Shown: positions 1-5,882, counted from the stretch's first letter. The stretch is DNA of 11,296 bases from Ruminococcus sp. (GCA_023667385.1 JAMPAE010000031.1:1-11296), one strand, 5' to 3'. Notes: a model not told the origin generated them from the letters alone. A program made the numbers and translations.

Positions 1-608
1 TTTTCAAAATTCATGAGAAAATCTTCAAGCCAGTTGATTGCTGCAACATCAAGGTGGTTGGTCGGCTCGTCAAGAAGCAAAACATCGGGGTTGCCGAAAA
101 GCGCCTGTGCAAGCAGCACCTTAACCTTTTGGTCACCGCTGAGCTCTTTCATCTGCATATAGTGAAACTCTTTGTGAATACCGAGCGCATTGAGAAGAAT
201 TTCAGCGTCACTTTCTGCGCTCCAGCCGTCCATTTCGGCAAACTCTTCCTCAAGCTCACTGATTCTGATTCCGTCCTCCTCAGTGAACTCCTCTTTTGAA
301 TAGAGTGCCTCTTTCTGATCCATGATGTCGACAAGGTGCTCGTTACCCATGAGAACAGTGCGGATAACATCATATTCATCGAAAGCGAAGTGATCCTGCT
401 TCAAAACCGAAAGTCTTTCGCCGGGAGTAATTGTAACATATCCCTTGTTCGGCTCGATTTCGCCTGAAAGTATTTTCAGAAAAGTTGATTTACCGGCGCC
501 GTTTGCACCGATGAGACCATAGCAGTTGCCCTTTGTGAAGTTGATTGAAACATCCTTGAAAAGTTCCCTGCCGCCATATTGTAATGTAACATTATTTGTG
601 CTTATCAT
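1..608 (-). CDS. ABC-F family ATPase, YbiT-like (N-terminal 202 codons, cut by window edge)
   Basis: This is the first ATP-binding domain of a soluble ABC-F protein. The family acts on ribosomes (translation factors or antibiotic-protection factors) rather than as transporters. Reading from ATG at 608, Walker A is GANGAGKST (residues 34-42), a shortened signature LSGDQ lies at about 156-160, and Walker B runs into the ABC-F hallmark LLLDEPTNHLD at about 177-187. The N-terminus and the segments 'QDHFAFDE' and 'EEDG...LE..FAEMDG' match my memory of the E. coli YbiT sequence closely, so YbiT-like is the best subfamily call. The start is supported by AGGAAG (618-623) nine bases upstream. The linker and second ATPase domain lie outside the window. 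The signature has D in place of the second G (LSGDQ); E. coli YbiT also deviates here. The physiological role cannot be told from this fragment. Confidence 0.93.
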   Translation of the reverse strand, partial: MISTNNVTLQYGGRELFKDVSINFTKGNCYGLIGANGAGKSTFLKILSGEIEPNKGYVTITPGERLSVLKQDHFAFDEYDVIRTVLMGNEHLVDIMDQKEALYSKEEFTEEDGIRISELEEEFAEMDGWSAESDAEILLNALGIHKEFHYMQMKELSGDQKVKVLLAQALFGNPDVLLLDEPTNHLDVAAINWLEDFLMNFE

Positions 609-648
609 AAAGCTACACTTCCTTTTAGTTAAAGTCATAATCTTTGTT

Positions 649-678
649 ATTTTACCACATTTCAGTCACGTGTTCCAA
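649..678 (-). promoter_or_regulatory. Candidate promoter for the ABC-F gene
   Basis: On the minus strand, TTGGAA (673-678) and TAAAAT (649-654) are separated by 18 bp. They match the sigma-A consensus at 4/6 and 5/6 positions. Transcription would start near 642 and give a leader of about 34 nt before the ATG at 608. The spacing and location fit, but the -35 is weak. Confidence 0.45.
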
Positions 679-844
679 CATACAAGCGGTCAAAAGCAAA
701 TATTAACAAATTGTTCACAAATATACGCTGTCAATAAAGGAAATTAAACAAACAACAAATGAATTTTTCGGTCAAAATCGGACTATGTTAGAAAATTATT
801 TACAATTGTATGGGGCACTTGAGCAAAAAATACAGATTTAAGTG

Positions 845-873
845 TTGAATTTTGTTTAGGGTTAGAGTATAAT
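845..873 (+). promoter_or_regulatory. Sigma-A-type promoter for the DivIVA-like operon
   Basis: TTGAAT (845-850) and a perfect TATAAT (868-873) are separated by exactly 17 bp. The -35 matches the consensus at 4/6 and the -10 at 6/6. Transcription would begin near 880, leaving a leader of about 54 nt before the ATG at 934. The ribosome binding site AGGGGG (922-927) is six bases from the start. Confidence 0.8.
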
Positions 874-933
874 TTTAATGTATCTTTAAAATAGAAAAGT
901 ATAATCATAAATATTTATCTCAGGGGGAAAACT

Positions 934-1362
934 ATGGCAAGCATTAATTTCACCGTTGTTGAAAACGGCTATGACAGTCAAGAAGTTGACAAGTACATTG
1001 ATATGCTCCAGCAGGAATACAAAAACGCAATTGCCTGGGGCGAGGAAATGGAAGCCAAGCTTGAAGAGCTTAAATCAAGCATGGAAAGGCTCGGCGTTTA
1101 TTTCACAATTGACGAAAACAACCAAAATGAGGTCATCGAAAAGGTGTTCAACGAGCTGACCGCAACTGTCAACAAGGTTAAACAGGATGCTGAAACAAAA
1201 TGCAATGACATCATTGCAAAAGCCAACGAAAAGGGACGTTCAATTGTTAAAGGCGCCATGGAAAATTCGGTTGAGCTTCGCACTCAAAACGATCTTATAA
1301 TGAAAAACCTCAAAAGCATCAGCGATATGATTGGTGTAATTCTCGACAAAGCCGCACTTTAA
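934..1362 (+). CDS. DivIVA-like coiled-coil protein
   Basis: This is a 142-residue soluble protein of the DivIVA/GpsB type, a family that marks curved membrane at poles and septa in Gram-positive bacteria and recruits partners. The N-terminus shows the family's membrane-binding signature: F6, then GYD (12-14), EVD (17-19) and Y21-I22. A charged heptad-like coiled coil spans roughly 20-50 (QQEYKNAIAW...LEELKSS). A second helical segment at about 70-115 is rich in K, E, A and N. It is shorter than typical DivIVA proteins, so it may be a GpsB-like or specialised paralogue. ATG at 934 follows AGGGGG by six bases. It leads a two-gene unit, and the next start lies only 16 nt past its stop, which suggests the downstream membrane protein is a functional partner. 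The family assignment is fairly secure from the N-terminal motif; the specific role is not known. Confidence 0.8.
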   Translation: MASINFTVVENGYDSQEVDKYIDMLQQEYKNAIAWGEEMEAKLEELKSSMERLGVYFTIDENNQNEVIEKVFNELTATVNKVKQDAETKCNDIIAKANEKGRSIVKGAMENSVELRTQNDLIMKNLKSISDMIGVILDKAAL

Positions 1363-1378
1363 GAAGGATGTGATTTGA

Positions 1379-2989
1379 TTGGCAAGCTACCGACCCAAAA
1401 GTCTTGATGAGCTTAACAATATGTATGATAAAACCCTGTCTGCGGAACAGGCGATCAAAAAAGGAACAACAAAACTCAAAAATGAAAGCGGCGTCTCTGT
1501 GGATCCTGTTGAATCCGTCAAGGTAACAGATATACCGACTGTCCCTGATATTATCAAAGACAGCGCAACAGACAAAGAAATTGAGGATCTCTCTTTTGCG
1601 GTTGATAATTTCATTCGTCATTTTTCAGGCGAACCCGCAAAACCTGCTGCTCCTGCCCCGTCTTATCCGAAAACGCCGATAAGACCGCAAAATCAGCATA
1701 AGCCAAACGCTCAGATGATTCAAAAAGAGCTCAACGCTTCAACAATCCCCGAAGAGGGCGATTTGTCAGGCTTAATGAATGAATACATCAAAATCATGAA
1801 CGATGAAGATGATGAGCCACTGTTTGGCAAAAGGTCACGCCACAGAAAAAAGGACCGCAAGAAAAGCCACTCAACAATTGAAGAAGCTCCTGCGCAGGCA
1901 GAAGCACAACCTGAACCTGAAGCAGAAATTCAGCTTTCAGAGTCACCGTCAGTTCAGCCGGAGCCGCAACAGCCTGCCATTGAAGTTCCAATTCAGGAAG
2001 AAGCTGTCAGGTCAAGCGATGAAGAAGAAGCTTACGCCCCGACTTATTATGATTACGACTATGACGAAGCTGAAGAAGCAGCAAAAAGGGCCGAAAGAAA
2101 AGCTGCAAAAAAAGCAGAAAAAGAAGCCAGAAAAGCTGCCAAAAAGGCTGCAAAAAAAGCTTCTGAGCAAGCAACAATTGAAGAACACGTTCCGGTTGAA
2201 GAACCTACCGTTGCTGAAGAAGTGCAGGAAGAAAACCTTGAAGCTGCATTTGAAAAGTTTGAGGAAGAAGACGAAACAGAAGAAGTTCAGGCTCGTTCAT
2301 CAACCGGCAGAATTGTTCTTCGCACAATTTTAAGCATTATTTTTGTAATCTGCCTTGCTGTAACTGCGGTTGTTGCTTCAATGAACCTTGTGCTGAACAT
2401 CAACACAGGCAAAAAAGCGCCCGGCGATTTCTATTTCTTCACTGCCTCTTATGACTATGAAGATGCAGACATCAAGGCAAACGATTTCATCATCTGCAAA
2501 AGCAGCACTTATCTCATTGACGGTGCAAAGGCTGCATTTATTTACACTGACACTGAAGATTCACAAAAGAAAGTTGCATTCGGTGTCAAAAACGGCGGTA
2601 TGACCGATGATGACGGCAATGTTGTTTATCTCATTGGAAATCAGCAGATTGCACGAGGAGATGCACTCGGAACAATTGAAAAAACGTTTCCAAGCATCGG
2701 CAAAATCGTTGACATCATCTTCGATTATTATCTTATCTTTATCGTTGCTCTTGCTGCTTTGACAATTTTGCTTTTCATTCTCGTCACTCTTGTTTTGAGG
2801 AATAAAGACAAAGCTATCATTAAAGCGCAGAAAAAAGAGGCAAAGAAACAGAAAAAAATAGCTGCAGAAACAGAAGATTACGATGAAAAACTTGAAGAAG
2901 AACTTCCGAGTCAAGCTGATGATGCAGAATTTTCCGATGATTTCAACAGCAGCGGCAACTATAATAATTTGTTCAATGACATTGACTAA
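1379..2989 (+). CDS. Two-span membrane protein with disordered acidic N-terminus and degenerate signal-peptidase-like domain
   Basis: I do not recognise a named family for this 536-residue protein. Residues 1-310 look cytoplasmic and disordered: Pro-rich at about 85-105, acidic and Gln/Pro-rich at 165-230, and a Lys/Ala/Glu repeat tract at about 231-262 (AEKEARKAAKKAAKKA). A hydrophobic helix spans about 312-341. An exported-looking domain follows (342-447), then a second helix (about 448-473) and a charged K/E-rich tail. The 342-447 domain resembles SipW-type signal peptidases. 'TASYDYED' (355-362) sits where SGSMEP is expected, 'KKVAFGV' (397-403) where the catalytic His or Lys segment is expected, and 'FPSIGKIVDII' where the family's closing P-x-x-G segment lies. 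The start is TTG at 1379, chosen because AAGAAGGA (1361-1368) sits ten bases upstream and the preceding gene ends at 1362. An internal ATG at 1421 is a weaker alternative. Protease activity is doubtful. Confidence 0.75.
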   Translation: MASYRPKSLDELNNMYDKTLSAEQAIKKGTTKLKNESGVSVDPVESVKVTDIPTVPDIIKDSATDKEIEDLSFAVDNFIRHFSGEPAKPAAPAPSYPKTPIRPQNQHKPNAQMIQKELNASTIPEEGDLSGLMNEYIKIMNDEDDEPLFGKRSRHRKKDRKKSHSTIEEAPAQAEAQPEPEAEIQLSESPSVQPEPQQPAIEVPIQEEAVRSSDEEEAYAPTYYDYDYDEAEEAAKRAERKAAKKAEKEARKAAKKAAKKASEQATIEEHVPVEEPTVAEEVQEENLEAAFEKFEEEDETEEVQARSSTGRIVLRTILSIIFVICLAVTAVVASMNLVLNINTGKKAPGDFYFFTASYDYEDADIKANDFIICKSSTYLIDGAKAAFIYTDTEDSQKKVAFGVKNGGMTDDDGNVVYLIGNQQIARGDALGTIEKTFPSIGKIVDIIFDYYLIFIVALAALTILLFILVTLVLRNKDKAIIKAQKKEAKKQKKIAAETEDYDEKLEEELPSQADDAEFSDDFNSSGNYNNLFNDID

Positions 2990-2992
2990 GAA

Positions 2993-3022
2993 AAAAACCT
3001 ATTGCGCATGCAATAGGTTTTT
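2993..3022 (+). terminator. Rho-independent terminator after the DivIVA-like operon
   Basis: A perfect 8-bp stem, CCTATTGC (2998-3005) with GCAATAGG (3010-3017), closes a GCAT loop. It is extended by A-tract/T-tract pairing and followed by TTTTTATT. The flanking A7 makes it potentially bidirectional, but it starts only a few bases after the stop codon at 2989, so it clearly serves the plus-strand operon. Confidence 0.88.
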
Positions 3023-3028
3023 ATTAAG

Positions 3029-3072
3029 TTAGCCATCGAGAATCCGAAATAACTTCTTTAATGCATGGCTAA
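3029..3072. repeat. 8-bp inverted repeat upstream of the pentapeptide gene
   Basis: TTAGCCAT (3029-3036) and ATGGCTAA (3065-3072) are perfect inverted copies separated by 28 bp. They lie between the operon terminator and the start of the pentapeptide-repeat gene at 3112. This could be a leader hairpin or an operator. No good sigma-A promoter is evident in this gap, so the role is open. Confidence 0.4.
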
Positions 3073-3111
3073 ATTTCATAAAACTAACCCCACAGAAAGA
3101 TTGTAACACTT

Positions 3112-3693
3112 ATGCATGAATACATAAACAAGCAATTCACCAATCTTAACCGTTCTAATATGGAATTTGCTGATTGTTCATTCACCGATTGTGATTTCAT
3201 CAATTGCGTGATTGACGGCTGCCGATTTAGCCATTGCAGCTTTGCTGACTGCACATTCACAAAATGTCGGTTGATTAACAATAAAGGCTCTCAACAATCA
3301 CAGATGCGCTATTCGGTTTTCACCGATTGCTATCTCATCGGCATTAACTGGAACGAGTGGCTTCCTCCGATTCAGTTTTATCAGCCATTCGATTCTCTCA
3401 CAAAATGCCGCATGAAATATAACAATTTTTCCGAAATGAACCTGACAAAATTCAGCTTCTGCGGCAGTGACATAACCGATTCCATGTTCGCTGACTGCAA
3501 GCTTTCTGGCAGTAACTTCAAGGGCTGCAACCTCACAAAAACCGAATTTTTTCGCTGTGACCTGACAAAGGCTGATTTTCGTGACGCCGCAGGCTATCAA
3601 ATAAGCCTTGAAACAAACAAGCTGAAAGACGCCCGCTTCTCCTTTCCCGAAGTTGTGAACCTACTCAGCGGAACCGGCATTAAAATTGAATGA
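3112..3693 (+). CDS. Pentapeptide-repeat protein, Qnr/McbG-like architecture
   Basis: This 193-residue protein is built almost wholly of five-residue repeats that would fold as a right-handed quadrilateral beta-helix. The first block (about residues 14-55) reads FADCS FTDCD FINCV IDGCR FSHCS FADCT FTKCR, with Cys two positions before each central residue. After an interruption (about 58-98, containing NWNEW and PPIQFYQPF), a second block (about 99-165) continues as FCGSD ... FADCK LSGSN FKGCN LTKTE FFRCD LTKAD FRDA. The C-terminal segment 'LETNKLKDARFSFPEVVNLL' resembles the dimerising cap of Qnr-type proteins. Some relatives mimic DNA and protect gyrase, but many are unstudied, so no resistance role is claimed. 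The only upstream purine-rich site is AGAAAGA (3094-3100), about 11 bases from the ATG, so translation may be weak. It is monocistronic and followed by hairpins. Confidence 0.88.
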   Translation: MHEYINKQFTNLNRSNMEFADCSFTDCDFINCVIDGCRFSHCSFADCTFTKCRLINNKGSQQSQMRYSVFTDCYLIGINWNEWLPPIQFYQPFDSLTKCRMKYNNFSEMNLTKFSFCGSDITDSMFADCKLSGSNFKGCNLTKTEFFRCDLTKADFRDAAGYQISLETNKLKDARFSFPEVVNLLSGTGIKIE

Positions 3694-3707
3694 TTCACAA
3701 AAATATT

Positions 3708-3745
3708 GCGGGCAGAGTTTTTCGCTTTCGTTAAACTCTGCCCGC
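3708..3745. terminator. Strong hairpin between convergent genes (13-bp stem)
   Basis: GCGGGCAGAGTTT (3708-3720) pairs perfectly with AAACTCTGCCCGC (3733-3745) around a 12-nt loop, and flanking AATAT/ATATT can extend it. On the minus strand it is followed by a T run (AATATTTTT), so it could terminate leftward transcription. On the plus strand it lies 14 bp after the pentapeptide stop but lacks a clean T tract. It is probably a shared terminator. Confidence 0.7.
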
Positions 3746-3767
3746 ATATTAATATAATTACTACTCC

Positions 3768-3804
3768 AACGATTGCTTCATTCAGATTCAGCAATCGTTT
3801 TCTT
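3768..3804 (+). terminator. Second hairpin, probable plus-strand terminator
   Basis: AACGATTGCT (3768-3777) pairs perfectly with AGCAATCGTT (3790-3799) around a 12-nt loop and runs into TTTTCTTC. The T-rich tail on the plus strand favours termination of transcription from the pentapeptide gene. Confidence 0.6.
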
Positions 3805-3849
3805 CGTCCCGAAGCCGTACAAAGGTACTGCGAGAGGGCGAAAAGGTTA

Positions 3850-3879
3850 AACAAGTAAAAATCTTGATTTTTGCTTGTT
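3850..3879 (-). terminator. AT-rich hairpin just after trpS
   Basis: Two 14-nt arms (3850-3863 and 3866-3879) are complementary except for one G-U wobble. The formal TT loop would open to about 4 nt. It begins 17 bases after the trpS stop on the minus strand. The stem ends in ...ACTTGTTT followed by CCTTTT, so it is a plausible but AT-rich terminator. Confidence 0.5.
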
Positions 3880-3896
3880 GATCTGCGCCGAATGCA

Positions 3897-4925
3897 TTAC
3901 AGCAACACAAAACCGCATTTTTTCATTGCTTTGTCAAGGGTTCTTTGTGCAATTCGTGATGCTTTTTCTGCACCTTGGGCGGCAAGCTCTTTAAGATAAG
4001 CCTGGTCATTCATATAGGTTTCAAAACGTTCTCTGACCGGGCGAAGTTCTTCAACAACTGCCTCGCCGACCGCTGCCTTGAAGTCGCCGTAGCCCTTGCC
4101 TTTGAACTCATCGGCAATCTGTTCCATTGTGAGGCCAGTACAGCAAGAATAGATACCCATCAGGTTGTTGATGCCGTCTTTGCCCTCGCCGTAATAAACG
4201 CCGCCCTCAGAATCGGTGACTGCGCTTCTGATTTTCTTCATGATTGTTTCAGGTGCATCAAAAACAGAAACATAGCCCTTGGGATTCGGATCGGATTTAC
4301 TCATTTTCTTAGATGGATCCTGAAGCGACATTACTCTTGCACCGTTTTTGCCGATATACGGATCCGGAATGGTGAATGTTTTTCCGTTAACTGTGTTGAA
4401 GCGGTTAGCAATGTCCCTTGCAATTTCAAGGTGCTGCTTCTGGTCTGCGCCAACAGGTACCAGATCGGCCTGATAAAGAAGGATGTCTGCCGCCATTAAA
4501 ACCGGATATGAAAACAAGCCAACATTAACATTGTCAGCGTGTGAAGCCGATTTATCCTTGAACTGCGTCATTCTTGACATTTCACCAAACTGCGTATAGC
4601 AATTGAGCACCCATGCAAGCTGACTGTGAGCAGGCACCTGACTCTGAATGAAAATGATGCTCTTTTCCGGGTCAAGGCCGATTGCAAGCAGCAAAGCATA
4701 AACCTCCATGATTTGCTTTCTGAGCTTTGCAGGGTCCTGCCTGACTGTGATTGCGTGAAGGTCTGCAACAGCAAATGCACTGTCAAATTCATCTGAAAGC
4801 AGCTTCCAGTTTTTCAATGCACCAAGATAGTTTCCAAGCGTCGGAATACCTGACGGCTGAATACAGCTCAAAATTTTCTTTTTCTTTTCCTGCGCAAGTG
4901 CTGCGTTTGCGGTATTGTTTTCCAT
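3897..4925 (-). CDS. trpS: Tryptophanyl-tRNA synthetase
   Basis: TrpRS charges tRNA-Trp with tryptophan in an ATP-dependent reaction; it is a class Ic cytosolic enzyme acting as a dimer. The 342-residue product has the family's usual length. The HIGH-equivalent lies in QPSGIPTLGNYLGA (residues 23-36, core TLGN) and the KMSKS loop in KKMSKSDPN (206-214). Between them are the conserved GEMSRMTQFKDK and YPVLMAADILLYQADLVPVGADQ segments of the Rossmann core. ATG at 4925 is chosen because GGGAGGT (4932-4938) sits six bases upstream. An in-frame TTG at 4940 would add MGGIH but would overlap that ribosome binding site. The gene is monocistronic, with its own promoter and a T-box leader, so expression should rise when uncharged tRNA-Trp accumulates. 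All signature residues are intact. Confidence 0.97.
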   Translation of the reverse strand: MENNTANAALAQEKKKKILSCIQPSGIPTLGNYLGALKNWKLLSDEFDSAFAVADLHAITVRQDPAKLRKQIMEVYALLLAIGLDPEKSIIFIQSQVPAHSQLAWVLNCYTQFGEMSRMTQFKDKSASHADNVNVGLFSYPVLMAADILLYQADLVPVGADQKQHLEIARDIANRFNTVNGKTFTIPDPYIGKNGARVMSLQDPSKKMSKSDPNPKGYVSVFDAPETIMKKIRSAVTDSEGGVYYGEGKDGINNLMGIYSCCTGLTMEQIADEFKGKGYGDFKAAVGEAVVEELRPVRERFETYMNDQAYLKELAAQGAEKASRIAQRTLDKAMKKCGFVLL

Positions 4926-4940
4926 ATGTATACCTCCCAA

Positions 4941-4978
4941 AAAATAAAACCTCGGCAGAGCTTTTCACTCTGTCAAGG
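4941..4978 (-). terminator. T-box leader terminator upstream of trpS
   Basis: On the minus strand, CCTTGACAGAG pairs with CTCTGCCGAGG around a short A-rich loop, with one mismatch and one G-U pair, and runs into TTTTATTTTT. The hairpin lies directly before the trpS ribosome binding site and is the regulated attenuator of the T-box. Confidence 0.88.
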
Positions 4979-5209
4979 ACGAATAATCAAAAATTTATCC
5001 GTGGTGCCACCTTGATTCATAGCGCCTTGCTATGCTCTTTTTCGGTTAACCGATTGCAGATAACGTTTGCATCACGTCGCAGAATACTCAGTGAAAAACA
5101 CCTTTAGCTGCGCCCTCAGCGGCCCATTTGGCAACCTGTTTTCAATCCGCTCCCAGCACCACGGACTCTCTGTGTGAGCATAACTGCCTTTACTCCCGCC
5201 TCAACGGTT
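4941..5209 (-). promoter_or_regulatory. T-box riboswitch (tRNA-Trp responsive) controlling trpS
   Basis: The leader RNA binds a specific tRNA and chooses between antiterminator and terminator according to whether the tRNA 3' end is charged. All expected parts are readable on the minus strand. The AGAGAG motif of stem I is at 5166-5171, followed by the GGTGCTGGGAGC apical segment. The specifier loop segment AAATGGGCCGCTGAG contains UGG (complement of 5124-5126), the tryptophan codon. The T-box core GGTGGCACCACGG has TGGCACCA at 5002-5009. The attenuator hairpin follows at 4941-4978. The agreement between the UGG specifier and the downstream trpS makes the tRNA-Trp assignment firm. The 5' end is estimated from the promoter at 5216-5244. 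Confidence 0.95.
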
Positions 5210-5215
5210 TATTAG

Positions 5216-5244
5216 ATTCTATCACTGCGAACGTTTTTTGTCAA
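5216..5244 (-). promoter_or_regulatory. trpS promoter
   Basis: On the minus strand, a perfect TTGACA (5239-5244) is separated by 17 bp from TAGAAT (5216-5221, 5/6 match). Transcription would start near 5209, directly at the foot of the T-box stem I. Confidence 0.88.
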
Positions 5245-5277
5245 GGGATTGAATTATAACTTAATAATATATTTGAT

Positions 5278-5346
5278 TATACTTTTATGAATGACTGTAA
5301 ATAAGATTTTGAAAGGTACTTTTTCATAGCCATTCATAAAAGTATA
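5278..5346. repeat. 69-bp element with perfect 16-bp terminal inverted repeats
   Basis: TATACTTTTATGAATG (5278-5293) and its exact reverse complement (5331-5346) enclose 37 bp of AT-rich sequence. The repeats start and end in TA, and the right arm directly abuts the stop codon of the EamA gene (5347-5349). The size, perfect arms and TA ends resemble a miniature inverted-repeat element of the IS630/Tc1 type. It could equally be a processing or termination hairpin for the EamA transcript, although no T tract follows. No transposase is present in the window. Confidence 0.6.
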
Positions 5347-5760
5347 CTACAGAACCATTATCAAAGTTCCAACGCAAATTAAAACACATCCGATTAAAGA
5401 TTTAACTGTAAACTCCTCATGTAAGAACACAAATGCTAAAACCAATGTAATGACTACGCTGAGTTTGTCTATCGGTACAACTTTAGATGCATCTCCCATT
5501 TGTAAAGCCTTATAATAGCAAAGCCAAGACGCACCGGTCGCAAGACCTGACAGGATTAAAAACAACCAACTTTTATGACTTATCTCTGAAATCCCCTTTT
5601 GTGCATTTGTGAGCCATACCATTCCCCATGACATGGCAACAACAACCACAGTCCTGATTGCTGTTGCAAGGTTAGAGTTAACGCCTTCTATGCCAATTTT
5701 TGCAAGTATAGACGTAAGTGCTGCAAAAACAGCCGACAGTAAGGCAAATATTATCCACAT
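5347..5760 (-). CDS. EamA/DMT-family transporter, single-domain
   Basis: This 137-residue integral membrane protein contains one EamA half-unit of the drug/metabolite transporter superfamily. About five hydrophobic helices are visible: roughly 2-20, 32-50, 65-85, 93-113 and 118-136. The characteristic motif 'YYKALQMGDASKVVPIDKLSVVITLVLAFVFLHEEF' region spans about 82-117, including the conserved P-I-D-K-L and the H-E-E-F before the last helix. Single-unit EamA proteins of this length are common and probably dimerise; the substrate cannot be predicted. ATG at 5760 follows GGAGGT (5769-5774) at eight bases. It appears monocistronic, with its promoter embedded in the terminator of the preceding gene. 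The C-terminus (GCVLICVGTLIMVL) looks complete, so the inverted repeat right after the stop has not obviously truncated it. Confidence 0.9.
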   Translation of the reverse strand: MWIIFALLSAVFAALTSILAKIGIEGVNSNLATAIRTVVVVAMSWGMVWLTNAQKGISEISHKSWLFLILSGLATGASWLCYYKALQMGDASKVVPIDKLSVVITLVLAFVFLHEEFTVKSLIGCVLICVGTLIMVL

Positions 5761-5799
5761 TCGATATTACCTCCGTTCAAATCTCACCCTATTGTTCCA

Positions 5800-5828
5800 A
5801 TTATATCATCCGAAAAATCAAAAAGCAA
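5800..5828 (-). promoter_or_regulatory. Candidate promoter of the EamA gene
   Basis: On the minus strand, a perfect TATAAT (5800-5805) lies 17 bp after TTGCTT (5823-5828, a 3/6 match to the -35). The -35 overlaps the base and first T residues of the upstream gene's terminator hairpin. Confidence 0.6.
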
Positions 5829-5866
5829 CCGTTCTCACTTCATGCACTAAGTGAAAAACGGTTGCT
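5818..5866 (-). terminator. Terminator of the 88-residue membrane-protein gene
   Basis: On the minus strand, AGCAACCGTT (5857-5866) pairs with AACGGTTGCT (5824-5833). An inner stem TCACTT/AAGTGA adds six more pairs across a small bulge. The hairpin is followed by TTTTTGATTTTT. It starts 17 bases after the stop codon at 5883. Confidence 0.85.
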
Positions 5867-5882
5867 AACTATAAAATGCTTT

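Larger units (their letters stand above)
609..933. other. AT-rich divergent intergenic region
   Basis: This 325-bp gap separates the ABC-F gene (minus) from the DivIVA-like gene (plus). It holds the two outward-facing promoters listed separately. The central part, about 680-840, is AT-rich. I see no convincing gene, hairpin or known riboswitch there. The small reading frame that crosses 526-747 lacks coding character and runs antisense into the ABC-F gene. Confidence 0.6.

Noticed and set aside
3112..3693. Calling the pentapeptide protein a quinolone-resistance (qnr) gene
   Set aside because: Only the general architecture is shared. Chromosomal pentapeptide proteins are common, and no sequence evidence for gyrase protection is visible.
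4926..4940. TTG start for trpS at 4940 (adding MGGIH)
   Set aside because: It would lie on top of the GGGAGGT ribosome binding site, which is ideally placed for ATG 4925.
5347..5760. EamA gene truncated by insertion of the inverted-repeat element
   Set aside because: At 137 residues it has the normal length of single-unit EamA proteins, and the last helix ends in the usual hydrophobic C-terminus.
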